Positions 8,253-17,049 of a stretch of 39,559 nt of DNA are shown here, piece by piece (positions within the stretch are counted from its first letter, which is position 1; each line of letters opens with the position of its first letter). The position numbers and the translations under genes were made by a program. Under the pieces are notes generated by a model. The model saw only the letters and a list, made by a program, of their open reading frames with translations, did not search any database and was not told where the DNA came from. Source of the stretch: an uncultured Saprospiraceae bacterium (GTDB taxonomy: Bacteria; Bacteroidota; Bacteroidia; Chitinophagales; Saprospiraceae); the NCBI GenBank assembly GCA_937959275.1, contig CALGLU010000116.1:1-39559 (forward strand), in the 5' to 3' direction.

Positions 8253-10082
8253 TTATTTCATTACGACAAAATCCGGATCAATCATGATCATAAAGAGTGC
8301 ATAATTAGCAGCTTCTTTTGTATTGAATATATCTTTGCGTTTCATAGCATTAATGAGTCGCTCCTTTTTATCTATAGATAGTTGTCCATTGGTGAGCAAG
8401 ATATCTAAGTAGTCAATATATTGTTCTGGCGCACTTGCTAACCCAAGCCAATATTCATCCGAAAATTCTGCCTTGTACGAGTCCACATCATCAGTGTACA
8501 TTATAAAAAATGTCTCGTTTAATAAATCAGGAAACTCAAAATCAAACCTATCAAATAAAAAATCACGATTTAATGCCAGCAACATCCAATTAATATAATT
8601 TGAAGATGTCGACGAATTTAATATTTGAAATTCAGGACCTACCATATTGTTATCTGCAAAGTCAGCATCTGGCACATAGTCTGGCGTATAGAAATTAAAG
8701 ACAGTTGGCGAGGACAATACATGCTGCTCTGTCTGCTCTTGAAAAAAATAACTTGAATTCCAAAACCACTCTGACTTTGTCACTGCTTTTAAGCCCAGCA
8801 TCATTTGCGTGTAGCGCAACATCGGAGTTCGAAGCATCCCATTACTTTTATGATCTATTCGATAACAATCCATTGCTTCATTATCGGTTAGTATTGATTT
8901 TATAACTGCCCTTAAATCGCCCCGTTCCCCCTGTCCATTATTACTAAATACAGTTGCGATACGCTTAACATATTCAGCAGAAGGATTAGACTTAACTAAT
9001 CGTTGGATTAACCTTGTCGCCAAAAAAGGCCCCACATTCTCATGATTAAAAATATGCTCAATCGTTTGTTCTATATCTTCCATTCCCGTCTGACCATCAG
9101 CAATTATTTTATCGCCTATTAGCCTCTTCTCTCCCTGTTCATGCCAGTCCTCATACATCTTCATAGGTGTGATGAATGAATACCGAAAGTGATTTCTGCC
9201 AAAAACAACTGGTCTATTGTCGGCATCATCTTGCCATTCTGCTCCACTTAGCCCTGTAAATACTTTTGCTAATTCCTTGATATCATCATTATCGTATGTA
9301 GGAATCCATTTCCCATCTGACAAATTAATTTTGCGTGTACCATTTTGATTTAGTTCATATAGACCGATGGTAAACAACTGCATAAACTCTCTAGCATAAT
9401 TTTCATCAGGCCTTATATTGAGCATCGGAATTGACTTTGGATTATTCATGTGACTTAGATAAAAGCCCATTGCAGGACTTAATGTCATGTCTGTCAATAG
9501 TGTTTTATAATTTCCGAACGCATTTCTCATTAAAATGTCATAGTAAAATCCAATGCCATGAGGTATATTCCCTAAATCAGATTGATCTGAGACAACAAGA
9601 ATTTCACTCAAGGCCATTGCCACGCGCTGCCTTAATTTATCCTGTCCGTGCATTGTATTATGCCACCACGCGTATCGCCACATGACAGGATTGGGTACAA
9701 AGTCGTCCTCGCATTCGTCTCCTAGCTTGTCTTTGCACCTTTCATACAATTCAAATAAAATCTCAACAGTTGGATCAGTATAATTTGTAACTGGCATGAT
9801 GTATTGATCATCAATCCAATTCTCTATTCCCACTTTAGATACTTCCTCGATTTCTTCTATGGTGGCTCCTAATGTGGCATGTGACAAAAACCGTGAAGCT
9901 AATTGTAAATCTTCTTCGAGTCCTTCACCGTTGATCGATCGGATGCCTTCAGATAATGGATCACTACTCGTTATTGTCAATCTTTCTATATTAGCACCAC
10001 CGATAAAATCACTATATGGTTGAGTAGCGGCCTTGCTACAGACAATTAAGAGGGCACATACAAATGAAAGTTTGACATACAT
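8253..10082 (-). CDS. DUF1800 family secreted protein
   Basis: A 609-residue protein with an N-terminal hydrophobic segment and AAT-Q cleavage site. DUF1800 features: LASRFLSHATLGAT (61-74), WIDDQY, WRYAWWHNTM, LRQRVAMALSEILVVSD, ENYAREFMQLFTIGLYELNQ, AKVFTGLSG, FLATRLIQRLVKSNPS, VFNFYTPDYVP. No enzyme activity has been established for the family as far as I know. It is the first gene of a five-gene minus-strand operon. Its start is 560 bp from the divergent sigma factor gene, so both promoters lie in that gap. Confidence 0.93.
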   Translation of the reverse strand: MYVKLSFVCALLIVCSKAATQPYSDFIGGANIERLTITSSDPLSEGIRSINGEGLEEDLQLASRFLSHATLGATIEEIEEVSKVGIENWIDDQYIMPVTNYTDPTVEILFELYERCKDKLGDECEDDFVPNPVMWRYAWWHNTMHGQDKLRQRVAMALSEILVVSDQSDLGNIPHGIGFYYDILMRNAFGNYKTLLTDMTLSPAMGFYLSHMNNPKSIPMLNIRPDENYAREFMQLFTIGLYELNQNGTRKINLSDGKWIPTYDNDDIKELAKVFTGLSGAEWQDDADNRPVVFGRNHFRYSFITPMKMYEDWHEQGEKRLIGDKIIADGQTGMEDIEQTIEHIFNHENVGPFLATRLIQRLVKSNPSAEYVKRIATVFSNNGQGERGDLRAVIKSILTDNEAMDCYRIDHKSNGMLRTPMLRYTQMMLGLKAVTKSEWFWNSSYFFQEQTEQHVLSSPTVFNFYTPDYVPDADFADNNMVGPEFQILNSSTSSNYINWMLLALNRDFLFDRFDFEFPDLLNETFFIMYTDDVDSYKAEFSDEYWLGLASAPEQYIDYLDILLTNGQLSIDKKERLINAMKRKDIFNTKEAANYALFMIMIDPDFVVMK

Positions 10083-10195
10083 AATGACTGTGTTTGATTA
10101 TTAATACAATCAAGTTTACGTTTACCCTACTTTTATTTTAGACGTGATAATAAAAAAAATGTGAACCACTTAGGAGGATAGATACATAGGACATT

Positions 10196-10218
10196 TTCAA
10201 TGTCAATGTCAATGTCAA
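10196..10218. repeat. Short hexamer tandem repeat (TGTCAA, about 3.5 units)
   Basis: A partial unit TTCAA is followed by three perfect TGTCAA units in the gap between the DUF1800 and sigma factor genes. It is short enough to vary by slippage. No function is apparent; it lies about 115 bp upstream of the DUF1800 start. Confidence 0.6.
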
Positions 10219-10291
10219 TATAAAATCAATAAATTTTCTATGAGCTAACAACGCTTCTAAATTCTATGTGGCTTAAATTTGTATTTATGGA

Positions 10292-10463
10292 GAACGTCGG
10301 AGCTGTGACATGGTTGTAACTCAATTCCAGAGGGTGAAATCGCTGAAAAAACATTAAGAACGCTGGAGGTGTGACATGATTGTAACCCCGTGATTCATCA
10401 CGGGGTGAATAGTAAAACAAAATGAAATTTGGCGTGATTTTTCATTAAAATCATGATAAATTT
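10292..10463. repeat. REP-like palindromic repeat, two tandem units
   Basis: Unit 1 (from 10292) and unit 2 (from 10358) share the core GAACG(C/T)(C/T)GGAG(C/G)TGTGACATG(A/G)TTGTAAC. Unit 2 continues with a perfect stem-loop CCCCGTGATTCATCACGGGG (10386-10405), then ATGAAATTTGGCGTGATTTT and a second hairpin around 10434-10455. The same unit-2 layout recurs at 31821-31929, so this is a dispersed intergenic element. It fills part of the 560-bp gap between the divergent DUF1800 operon and sigma factor gene. A 60-codon minus-strand ORF across it is an artefact of the repeat. Confidence 0.82.
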
Positions 10464-10646
10464 ATGTTTTGTAAATTAAGATCCTTTAACATCACGTCAT
10501 TTATAAATCATGTGTATCCTGATATCTTAAAAATCGTGTTCAAGACAAAAAAAGAAACACAATCTCTATGGCAAACAATACTTAATCCAGCTACTAACCG
10601 TTAAAGAACAGAGCCAAAAACAAATTGATAAAACTACTTCTCTTCA

Positions 10647-11144
10647 ATGTCGAGTAAGCAAGACAAAAGATTCAAAACACACTACACTCGACTTGTACAG
10701 CCTATTTTCAGATTCATCTATTATAAATGTGGTGATAGAGTACTTGCCGAAGATATTGCTCAAGATACTTTTATACGATTTTGGAATAAAATCGAGACTG
10801 TCAAAGAAGGTGGCGAATCTGCATATATCTATCGGATAGCAAAAAACCTGTTAATTAATCATGGGCAGAAGCAAAAGGTGTCATTAAAATTCCAACAAAC
10901 ATTACGACAGAATCAAGAGAATCATAGTCCTCAATTCCTACTAGAAGAGAAGGAGTTTAAGCAAAAAGTAGAACGAGCGATTTCGAACTTATCGGAAAAA
11001 CAACGTGAAGTCTTTTTAATGAATCGAATCGACGGACTAAAATACCGTGAAATCGCTGAGCGTCTAGACATCAGTCAAAAAGCTGTTGAAAAACGAATGC
11101 AGTTGGCCTTATTGGCATTAAAAAAAATACATAAAAAGATATGA
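10647..11144 (+). CDS. ECF RNA polymerase sigma factor (FecI-like)
   Basis: A 165-residue sigma-70 family protein. Region 2 spans about 10-75 (FRFIYYKCGDRVLAEDIAQD and TFIRFWNKI). Region 4 spans about 105-160 (LSEKQREVFLMNRIDGLKYR, then EIAERLDISQKAVEKRM). Both DNA-contacting regions are complete. The next two genes encode a FecR anti-sigma factor and a TonB receptor with an STN domain, so it is expected to be released by a signal from that receptor and to drive transcription of the receptor. It might also drive the divergent DUF1800 operon; no promoter motif here proves this. Confidence 0.95.
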   Translation: MSSKQDKRFKTHYTRLVQPIFRFIYYKCGDRVLAEDIAQDTFIRFWNKIETVKEGGESAYIYRIAKNLLINHGQKQKVSLKFQQTLRQNQENHSPQFLLEEKEFKQKVERAISNLSEKQREVFLMNRIDGLKYREIAERLDISQKAVEKRMQLALLALKKIHKKI

Positions 11145-11198
11145 AGATAGGTAGGGTAAATAGTTCGTATACTGTCTTAAAAGAAAGAGATTTATACA

Positions 11199-12065
11199 AT
11201 GGAAGATGATCGTCTTGCTAAATGGCTAGCTAAATCCTATGATGCTGAGGGGCTGAATGAGGAGCCTGTGCTGTCAAAAATCATCGAGAGCATAGACCAA
11301 TTCGCTATTGATCCGATTGATGAAGAGCGATTATTCGAGAAGATCTCGGCTAAGCGGAATACCAACAAACCAGGTCTTCTCAGATCACTTAAATGGATTG
11401 GTGCTGCAGCTGCAAGTCTCATCATGGTCTTTGCAGCACAACAGCTTTTCTTCACAGCACAATCTACTTCTACGACATTCCAAGAAACGGCCTCAGTTCA
11501 TCTTCCTGATGAATCGGTCGTCACCTTGAATAGTCAGACTAGCATTCACTATAATAAATCCTTTAATGACAGACAATTGACCCTGAAGGGCGAGGCATTT
11601 TTTGAAGTCAAGAAAGGATCCACTTTTTCAGTAAAAACAAAGCACGGCACGATAGAGGTCTTAGGTACATCTTTTAATGTTTTTTCTAGAGATAGTTTTT
11701 TGATTGTAACATGTGCTACTGGAAAAGTGCAAGTGTCTTCATTGTCTCAATCCACGATCCTACTACCTGGTCAACAGAGCTCCTTAGTCGATGATAAACT
11801 AATCGTGAGTACAGTTCCAATAGAGGATATCCAAAATTGGACTGGAAGCAAAAGTCATTTTTCCAAAATGCCATTGGTTGTCGTGCTGAGTGCTTTATCC
11901 CATCACTACGGCTTTGCTATTGATGCCGGAATAGTTGACTTACAATCATTAGAGTTTACGGGATCATTTGTACATTCAGACATTGACAAAGCTCTAAAAA
12001 TGGTCTTGCTTCCATTTAATATACAATATGAAATAAATCAGTACGGGATTCGCTTAAAGCAATGA
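11199..12065 (+). CDS. FecR-family anti-sigma factor
   Basis: A 288-residue inner-membrane protein: a cytoplasmic N-terminal part (1-67), one membrane helix (about 68-90, WIGAAAASLIMVFAA), then a periplasmic FecR domain (about 95-190: VHLPDESVVTLNSQTSIHY, LTLKGEAFFEVKKGSTFSV, VLGTSFNVFSRDSFL). A C-terminal DUF4974-like region (about 210-287: FSKMPLVVVLSALSHHYGF, LEFTGSF, DIDKALKMVLLPFNI) follows. It should hold the preceding sigma factor inactive until the STN domain of the receptor engages it. It lies 54 bp after the sigma gene and 25 bp before the receptor start. Confidence 0.94.
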   Translation: MEDDRLAKWLAKSYDAEGLNEEPVLSKIIESIDQFAIDPIDEERLFEKISAKRNTNKPGLLRSLKWIGAAAASLIMVFAAQQLFFTAQSTSTTFQETASVHLPDESVVTLNSQTSIHYNKSFNDRQLTLKGEAFFEVKKGSTFSVKTKHGTIEVLGTSFNVFSRDSFLIVTCATGKVQVSSLSQSTILLPGQQSSLVDDKLIVSTVPIEDIQNWTGSKSHFSKMPLVVVLSALSHHYGFAIDAGIVDLQSLEFTGSFVHSDIDKALKMVLLPFNIQYEINQYGIRLKQ

Positions 12066-12090
12066 CTTGTAAAACATAATTTCCATCACT

Positions 12091-14631
12091 TTGATACGAC
12101 TTAGTTTTTTAATATCATGTCTGGTCTTCTCTCTCTCTGCAGCTTCTCAAATTAATTACGAGGATGCAAATAGAAAAAAACTCTCAGATATTATTAAAAC
12201 GCTGGAGAACAAACATGGGGTTTCATTTTCTTACAACAACAAACTGGTTGACCCTTACAAAATAAGTTACCGCCAAGGGCAGTATTCCCTAAATCAATTG
12301 ATGGATATTGTATTTAAGCAAACTGCCTTGACTTATGAATTCATTGACAGTTCTCATGTTGTTATTTTACAAGAGAGCTATGAAGGCGAACTGATGTGCG
12401 GCTATCTTTTTGACAGTGCTAGTCAATTACCCTTAAGCGGAGCTACAATTAGCAATCGTGACTTTAGCGTTGGAGAAGTCACAGATGAGACTGGTTATTT
12501 CGAATTTATACTTACAGAAAATGACCACGCGCTCTTGTGTTCCTATTTAGGATTTGAAGATATTGAGATCAACATGACTGGTGCTTCGTTTGATAAATGC
12601 CAACACTATGCAATGACCCCAACGACTTATTTATTTCCAGAAATTACTTTAACTGAATATTTAGATGACGGGATTTCGGTGACAAAAGATGCGAATCAAA
12701 TTGTCATGTCACCAGGAGATATGACCTTATTGCCTGGCAATGTAGAACATGATGTGATGTCATCTTTACAATTCTTACCAGGTATTTCAAGTCCAACTGA
12801 ATCACTTGATCGATTGCATATCAGGGGAGGCACGCCTGATCAAAATTTAATCTTATGGGATGATATCCCGATCTACAGCACGAGCCATTTGTTTGGTGCT
12901 ATCAATGGACTGAATCCGTTCATGGTCGAGAAAGTTGATGTGTATAGAAATGGTGTATCAAGCAAATATGGTGGACGAGTATCTGGCGTCATTGACATTA
13001 AAAGCAAATCCGCCGTTCCATCATCTTTTGATGGCGGGATTGGATTTAACATGACGCAATCAAATAACAGATTTGAAATTCCTTTATTTAAAAAGTCCGC
13101 TTTATTTATTTCAAGTCGATTAAGTCTAACTGAATCCTGGAGCAGCCCAACATTTGAGAGCTATGCAGATAAGGTGTTTCAGCGATCACTCATTTCTACT
13201 CAGGATTTTGAAGAAGACGACAACAAAGTCAAGTTTAATGACCTGACATTAAAGTGGATTTATTATTCTAAAAAAGATGTCTTTGAATTTAGCATGTTAG
13301 GCAGTAATAATAATCTAGAATACAAAACGCAGTTACCTCAATTTGAAGCTATTGCGACTGACTCTCTCGATCTCATACATGCTGGAGCTAAAATAGGCTG
13401 GACAAGAAACTGGAGTCCCAGATTTCAATCTGAATTTCTCATCACATCTTCTCAATTCACTAACAACTATGCAAAACCAATTCAGCGACTCGAACGCCCA
13501 ATATCGACACCAGTCAGACAAGAGTTTAAAAATGACTTAGTTGAAGGTAATGTAATACTTGGCTTTAATTGGGATTTTCATGAAAACAAGCGGGTTCGAT
13601 TTGGTTATCAATATACCTCAGATGAAATTGACCTCTCATGGAAATCTAGAAACTTTGATGTACAAACAGAAAATTCAGAATTCTTCGAAAACAGTCTCCA
13701 TGCTTTGTACTCAGATTATTCCATGGTGGTACCAGATCTTCTCCAACTTGACATCGGATTGAGATATCATTATAGTGATTTTTTAAACAACGAATATTTT
13801 GAACCAAGAATAGGTGTAACCGCAAATATTACTGACAACTTAAAACTAAAACTAAGCACAAGTAAAAATTTTCAGTTTGTCAGTCAGCTTGTTGTCTTAA
13901 ATACAAATCAGCTGGGACTCGCGAATCAAATCTGGGTCGTGGCAAATAACACAACCATACCAGTCATCGAGGCAAACCAATGGACAGGTGGATTACTCTA
14001 TGTGAAGGACAAATGGACCATAGATGGTGATGCCTACGTGAAAGAGTTAGCAGGTATCACCTCACTATCCGATAGCTTTGATCCGACTATCAACGTCCCT
14101 TACAGTACAGGCACTGCTCGAATCAGCGGAATAGATCTCCTTGTCAAGCGTCGATTCAAACAGTTTAAAAGTTGGGTGAGTTATTCTTTTTCAAAAGCAA
14201 ACTATGAATTCCTGTCTTTAGATTCAAAATCCTTTCCAGCGACATATGACCAAAGACATGTACTGCAATGGGTAAATTTGTACAAGAAAAACAAATGGGA
14301 AGCCTCTCTCGGCTTGACTTTTAAAAGTGGCTTACCGTTTACAGATGCACTCTCCATAGAAAATAATACAATTAACTATGATGCCTTAAACAACAATAGA
14401 CTTGGCAACTATCTAAGATTAGACGCCTCCGTCTTATATGAATTTAACACCCAAGTCACCAATCGCGGCTACATTGCTGCTTCCCTTCAAAACATTGGCG
14501 ACCGGCGCAATGTCCTCGCTAGACAATTTAGAATTGACAGAGATGTATCCAGTGATGACACCAGACTTGTCACCTTTGACACCATCGGTTTAGGTTTTAC
14601 ACCCAATGTCTCGATCAATTTTATTTGGTAA
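12091..14631 (+). CDS. TonB-dependent receptor with STN signalling domain (FecA-like transducer)
   Basis: An 846-residue outer-membrane receptor. Signal peptide (1-19), STN domain (about 22-95: LSDIIKTLENKHGVSFSYNN), carboxypeptidase-regulatory-like domain (about 100-175: GYLFDSASQLPLSGATI), plug (about 200-310: VMSSLQFLPGISSPTESLDR, LHIRGGTPDQNLILWDDIPI, VDVYRNGVSSKYGGRVSG), then the 22-strand barrel. The start is TTG: the in-frame stop lies 21 bp upstream at 12070-12072, and no ATG fits. It completes a sigma/FecR/receptor triad. There is no SusD partner, so the cargo may be small (siderophore-like or oligomer); the substrate is unknown. Confidence 0.93.
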   Translation: MIRLSFLISCLVFSLSAASQINYEDANRKKLSDIIKTLENKHGVSFSYNNKLVDPYKISYRQGQYSLNQLMDIVFKQTALTYEFIDSSHVVILQESYEGELMCGYLFDSASQLPLSGATISNRDFSVGEVTDETGYFEFILTENDHALLCSYLGFEDIEINMTGASFDKCQHYAMTPTTYLFPEITLTEYLDDGISVTKDANQIVMSPGDMTLLPGNVEHDVMSSLQFLPGISSPTESLDRLHIRGGTPDQNLILWDDIPIYSTSHLFGAINGLNPFMVEKVDVYRNGVSSKYGGRVSGVIDIKSKSAVPSSFDGGIGFNMTQSNNRFEIPLFKKSALFISSRLSLTESWSSPTFESYADKVFQRSLISTQDFEEDDNKVKFNDLTLKWIYYSKKDVFEFSMLGSNNNLEYKTQLPQFEAIATDSLDLIHAGAKIGWTRNWSPRFQSEFLITSSQFTNNYAKPIQRLERPISTPVRQEFKNDLVEGNVILGFNWDFHENKRVRFGYQYTSDEIDLSWKSRNFDVQTENSEFFENSLHALYSDYSMVVPDLLQLDIGLRYHYSDFLNNEYFEPRIGVTANITDNLKLKLSTSKNFQFVSQLVVLNTNQLGLANQIWVVANNTTIPVIEANQWTGGLLYVKDKWTIDGDAYVKELAGITSLSDSFDPTINVPYSTGTARISGIDLLVKRRFKQFKSWVSYSFSKANYEFLSLDSKSFPATYDQRHVLQWVNLYKKNKWEASLGLTFKSGLPFTDALSIENNTINYDALNNNRLGNYLRLDASVLYEFNTQVTNRGYIAASLQNIGDRRNVLARQFRIDRDVSSDDTRLVTFDTIGLGFTPNVSINFIW

Positions 14632-14634
14632 ATC

Positions 14635-14690
14635 TTAAGGCATCGCTAAGCCCGCCTCACTCACCATCAAAAGTGACATCGCGTGCCCTA
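14635..14690 (-). pseudogene. Relic 3' end of a second M20 peptidase gene
   Basis: On the minus strand 14635-14690 reads GHAMSLLMVSEAGLAMP followed by TAA. The adjacent intact peptidase ends AYLLMVSEAGLAR and a stop. The shared 8-residue tail (LLMVSEAG) is also conserved in DNA (CCCGC.TCACTCACCATCAA on the plus strand) 106 bp apart. This is best read as the leftover tail of a tandem paralogue whose body has been deleted. Confidence 0.65.
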
Positions 14691-14735
14691 ACCCTAAAGG
14701 GAATCTGCCCAAACACAGATGATGGAAATAGTTGA

Positions 14736-16022
14736 TTAGCGAGCCAATCCCGCTTCACTCACCATCAAGAGATAAGCCAATTGAATCGCCTTATAGGCTT
14801 CTTTGTCGAGCCACCATTCATCCAGCGAATGCGCAAAAGCGCCTACTCCACCGCGCCCAATCGTCACCGCAGGGATCCCTAAAGAAATCGGAATATTAGA
14901 ATTCGTAGACCCTCGCGTTAACTCTGGCAGTTTTCCAAAATAAGCTGTACTCGCCATCGCCCGCTGAATCAACGGCAGATCAGCAGATAATTCTCCAGAC
15001 GGCCGATTCCCTATTTTATCAATGTCAACAGTTAGATCTTCACCCATCCGCTTCAGCTCATTTTGCTTTGCCACAGCCTTGTTAACACTGGCATACAGCT
15101 TTTGCTCTAGTGTATCTAAGCGCAAAGGATTGACAGAGCGCATATCAATCTCCATCCATGACTCAAAGGGAATCGAATTCACAGATGTGCCGCCGCCAAT
15201 CCGGCCCACATTATAACTCGTCCGATCACCATAGCTCGTAAACTGATCCGCTTCATCCACAAATAAGCGGATCGCATCGCCCAACGCATGGTGCGGATTT
15301 ACCAATCCAAAAGCTCCCCACGAATGCCCGCCAGGCCCTTTAAATGTCACTCGGTAGCGATACGAGCCAAGCCCTTTAATATTCACCCGTCCAATCGTAC
15401 CACCATCAATCGATATCCAACTGTCAATCCGTGGCCCTCGCTCCGAAAATATTTCTTTGACGCCTCTCAAATCTCCAAGACCTTCCTCGCCTACCGACCC
15501 AATGAATAAAACATCATGCTTCATCTTAGTTCCTGTTTTCTTCAACGCCCTAACCATGCAGGTCAGCATCGCCAATGCCCGCGTATCATCCGACACACCT
15601 GGAGCAAATAAGGTATCATTTTTAATCTTGACCGAGACATCGGTCCCTTCTGGAAAGACGGTATCCAAATGACCGTCAACAGCAATTGTTTTTTCCCGCT
15701 CTGTCCCTTTCACCAAGCCTAACACATTACCGACCTCATCAATCCACACAGAGTCGACAGCTAAATCCTCCAGCATCGCTTTAAATGCCGCTGCCCGCTC
15801 ATCTTCCATAAATGGTGGCGCAGGAATTTCCGTTAAATAAATGTGCTCTTCAAGCGTCCGTCTTGAATCTTGCTCAATGAAATCAAAAGCAGATAGGATT
15901 GCCTGTTTTTTAACTAAGTCTTGAATCTCTGTCTTGTAGCTGTCTTGAAGCATCGTTCGGACATCTTGGCCGTAAGAAGGACATAACAATAACAGTATGA
16001 GTGAGGTATAAATGTAGCGCAT
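14736..16022 (-). CDS. M20-family metallopeptidase, secreted
   Basis: A 428-residue zinc peptidase of the M20/M25/M40 group, of tripeptide-aminopeptidase-like type. A signal peptide (1-18, SYGQ) suggests a periplasmic location. Metal and catalytic residues are visible: DGHLDTVFP (H118, D120), GVSDD (D145/D146), GSVGEEGLGD (E179/E180) and a late H in GAFAHSLDEWW. The dimerisation domain carries GPGGHSWGAFG. It cleaves peptides or amidated amino acids; the exact substrate is unknown. It is monocistronic on the minus strand, and the tail of a lost paralogue lies immediately downstream. Confidence 0.92.
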   Translation of the reverse strand: MRYIYTSLILLLLCPSYGQDVRTMLQDSYKTEIQDLVKKQAILSAFDFIEQDSRRTLEEHIYLTEIPAPPFMEDERAAAFKAMLEDLAVDSVWIDEVGNVLGLVKGTEREKTIAVDGHLDTVFPEGTDVSVKIKNDTLFAPGVSDDTRALAMLTCMVRALKKTGTKMKHDVLFIGSVGEEGLGDLRGVKEIFSERGPRIDSWISIDGGTIGRVNIKGLGSYRYRVTFKGPGGHSWGAFGLVNPHHALGDAIRLFVDEADQFTSYGDRTSYNVGRIGGGTSVNSIPFESWMEIDMRSVNPLRLDTLEQKLYASVNKAVAKQNELKRMGEDLTVDIDKIGNRPSGELSADLPLIQRAMASTAYFGKLPELTRGSTNSNIPISLGIPAVTIGRGGVGAFAHSLDEWWLDKEAYKAIQLAYLLMVSEAGLAR

Positions 16023-16255
16023 GGAATAATAATAGTGAATTCGGAGTCAATTACCAAACAAGATAACCTGATTGAATAATAGGGCAAGCTAAGCAAAGAA
16101 GATAATTCTATTTGCTAACGATTTACTTCTTTAGCCTATTATTAAATTTTAACCACAAACGGCATTCGGGTAGACAACACAAACGCGCCCTCGTTGGACT
16201 CCGACCCAACGAGCTTAAAATTATGACATTTTTAGTGTTTTGACCAACAAGAAAT

Positions 16256-16915
16256 TTAGGCATGAGTTGCAACCCCACCCAACATCGGCACAAAACGATA
16301 ATGACCATGTTCTTTGATTTCAATTTGCTCTCCATGCTTGGCAAGTTTCAACATTTGCTGATCCTCACCATTGCCGACAGGAATAACCATGATGCCACCA
16401 TCCTTTAATTGATGGACAAGCGTTTTAGGAATTAGGTTACAAGCTGCGGTGACGAGTATTTTATCAAAAGGGGCGAATCGTTCTGCGCCCTCATAGCCAT
16501 CACCGAGTAAGGTGCGAACTTGATTAAATCCAATTGTCGGTAGTAGTTTGGCCGTCTTCATAAATAATTCTTCATGTCGCTCGACTGTATAGACCTTAGC
16601 ACCGAGGGCTGCTAACACACATGCCTGATATCCAGACCCAGTCCCAACCTCTAGGATTTTATCTCCTTTGCGTACCTCTAATAACTCTGTCTGCCTAGCC
16701 ACTGTGAACGGTTGTGATATAGTCTGTCCTGATGAAATAGGAAATGCTGTGTCTTTATACGCCCACTCAGCAAAGGCCTCATCTAGAAAGCAATGCCGAG
16801 GTATGTCTAGCATGGCTTTTAAAATTCGTTCGTTGCGAATTCCTTTTGCTCGAATACTTGAGACCAGTTGTTGGCGCAGTCCTTTAAACCTGTAGTTATC
16901 TATTTGCCCGTTCAT
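16256..16915 (-). CDS. pcm: Protein-L-isoaspartate O-methyltransferase
   Basis: A 219-residue SAM-dependent methyltransferase. GQTISQPF (63-70) is the diagnostic substrate loop, EVGTGSGYQACVLA (89-102) is the SAM-binding motif I, and later blocks YTVERHEEL, GDGYEG, FDKILVTAA and GGIMVIPVG match the family. It methylates isoaspartyl residues in damaged proteins so they can revert. Length is normal. It runs opposite to the phosphoglucomutase gene, whose start is 134 bp away, and looks monocistronic. Confidence 0.96.
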   Translation of the reverse strand: MNGQIDNYRFKGLRQQLVSSIRAKGIRNERILKAMLDIPRHCFLDEAFAEWAYKDTAFPISSGQTISQPFTVARQTELLEVRKGDKILEVGTGSGYQACVLAALGAKVYTVERHEELFMKTAKLLPTIGFNQVRTLLGDGYEGAERFAPFDKILVTAACNLIPKTLVHQLKDGGIMVIPVGNGEDQQMLKLAKHGEQIEIKEHGHYRFVPMLGGVATHA

Positions 16916-17049
16916 GGCATAATATTACGAAATAATCTTATATGTATTACACTATCAATGAACATTTTAATCACTTTTATGGGATAACTTTGCTGCATTT
17001 TTCATATTATCGAAAATATTAACTGATATTTGAATAAAAGTGTTGATAT

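Noticed and set aside
10238-10420. 60-codon minus-strand ORF
   Set aside because: It runs entirely across the REP-like repeat; its NHVTPPAF/NHVTAPTF echo is the repeat translated twice, not a protein.
16074-16145. Imperfect long inverted repeat (AATAATAGG...AAGAAG with CTTCTTTAGCCTATTATT)
   Set aside because: Interrupted arms and AT-rich sequence; could be chance, no function suggested by position.
16190-16213. CTCGTTGG/CCAACGAG hairpin downstream of pcm
   Set aside because: A good 8-bp stem but no T-run after it on either strand, so not called as a terminator.
16123-16344. 73-codon minus-strand ORF
   Set aside because: Mostly overlaps the end of pcm in another frame and has no family features.
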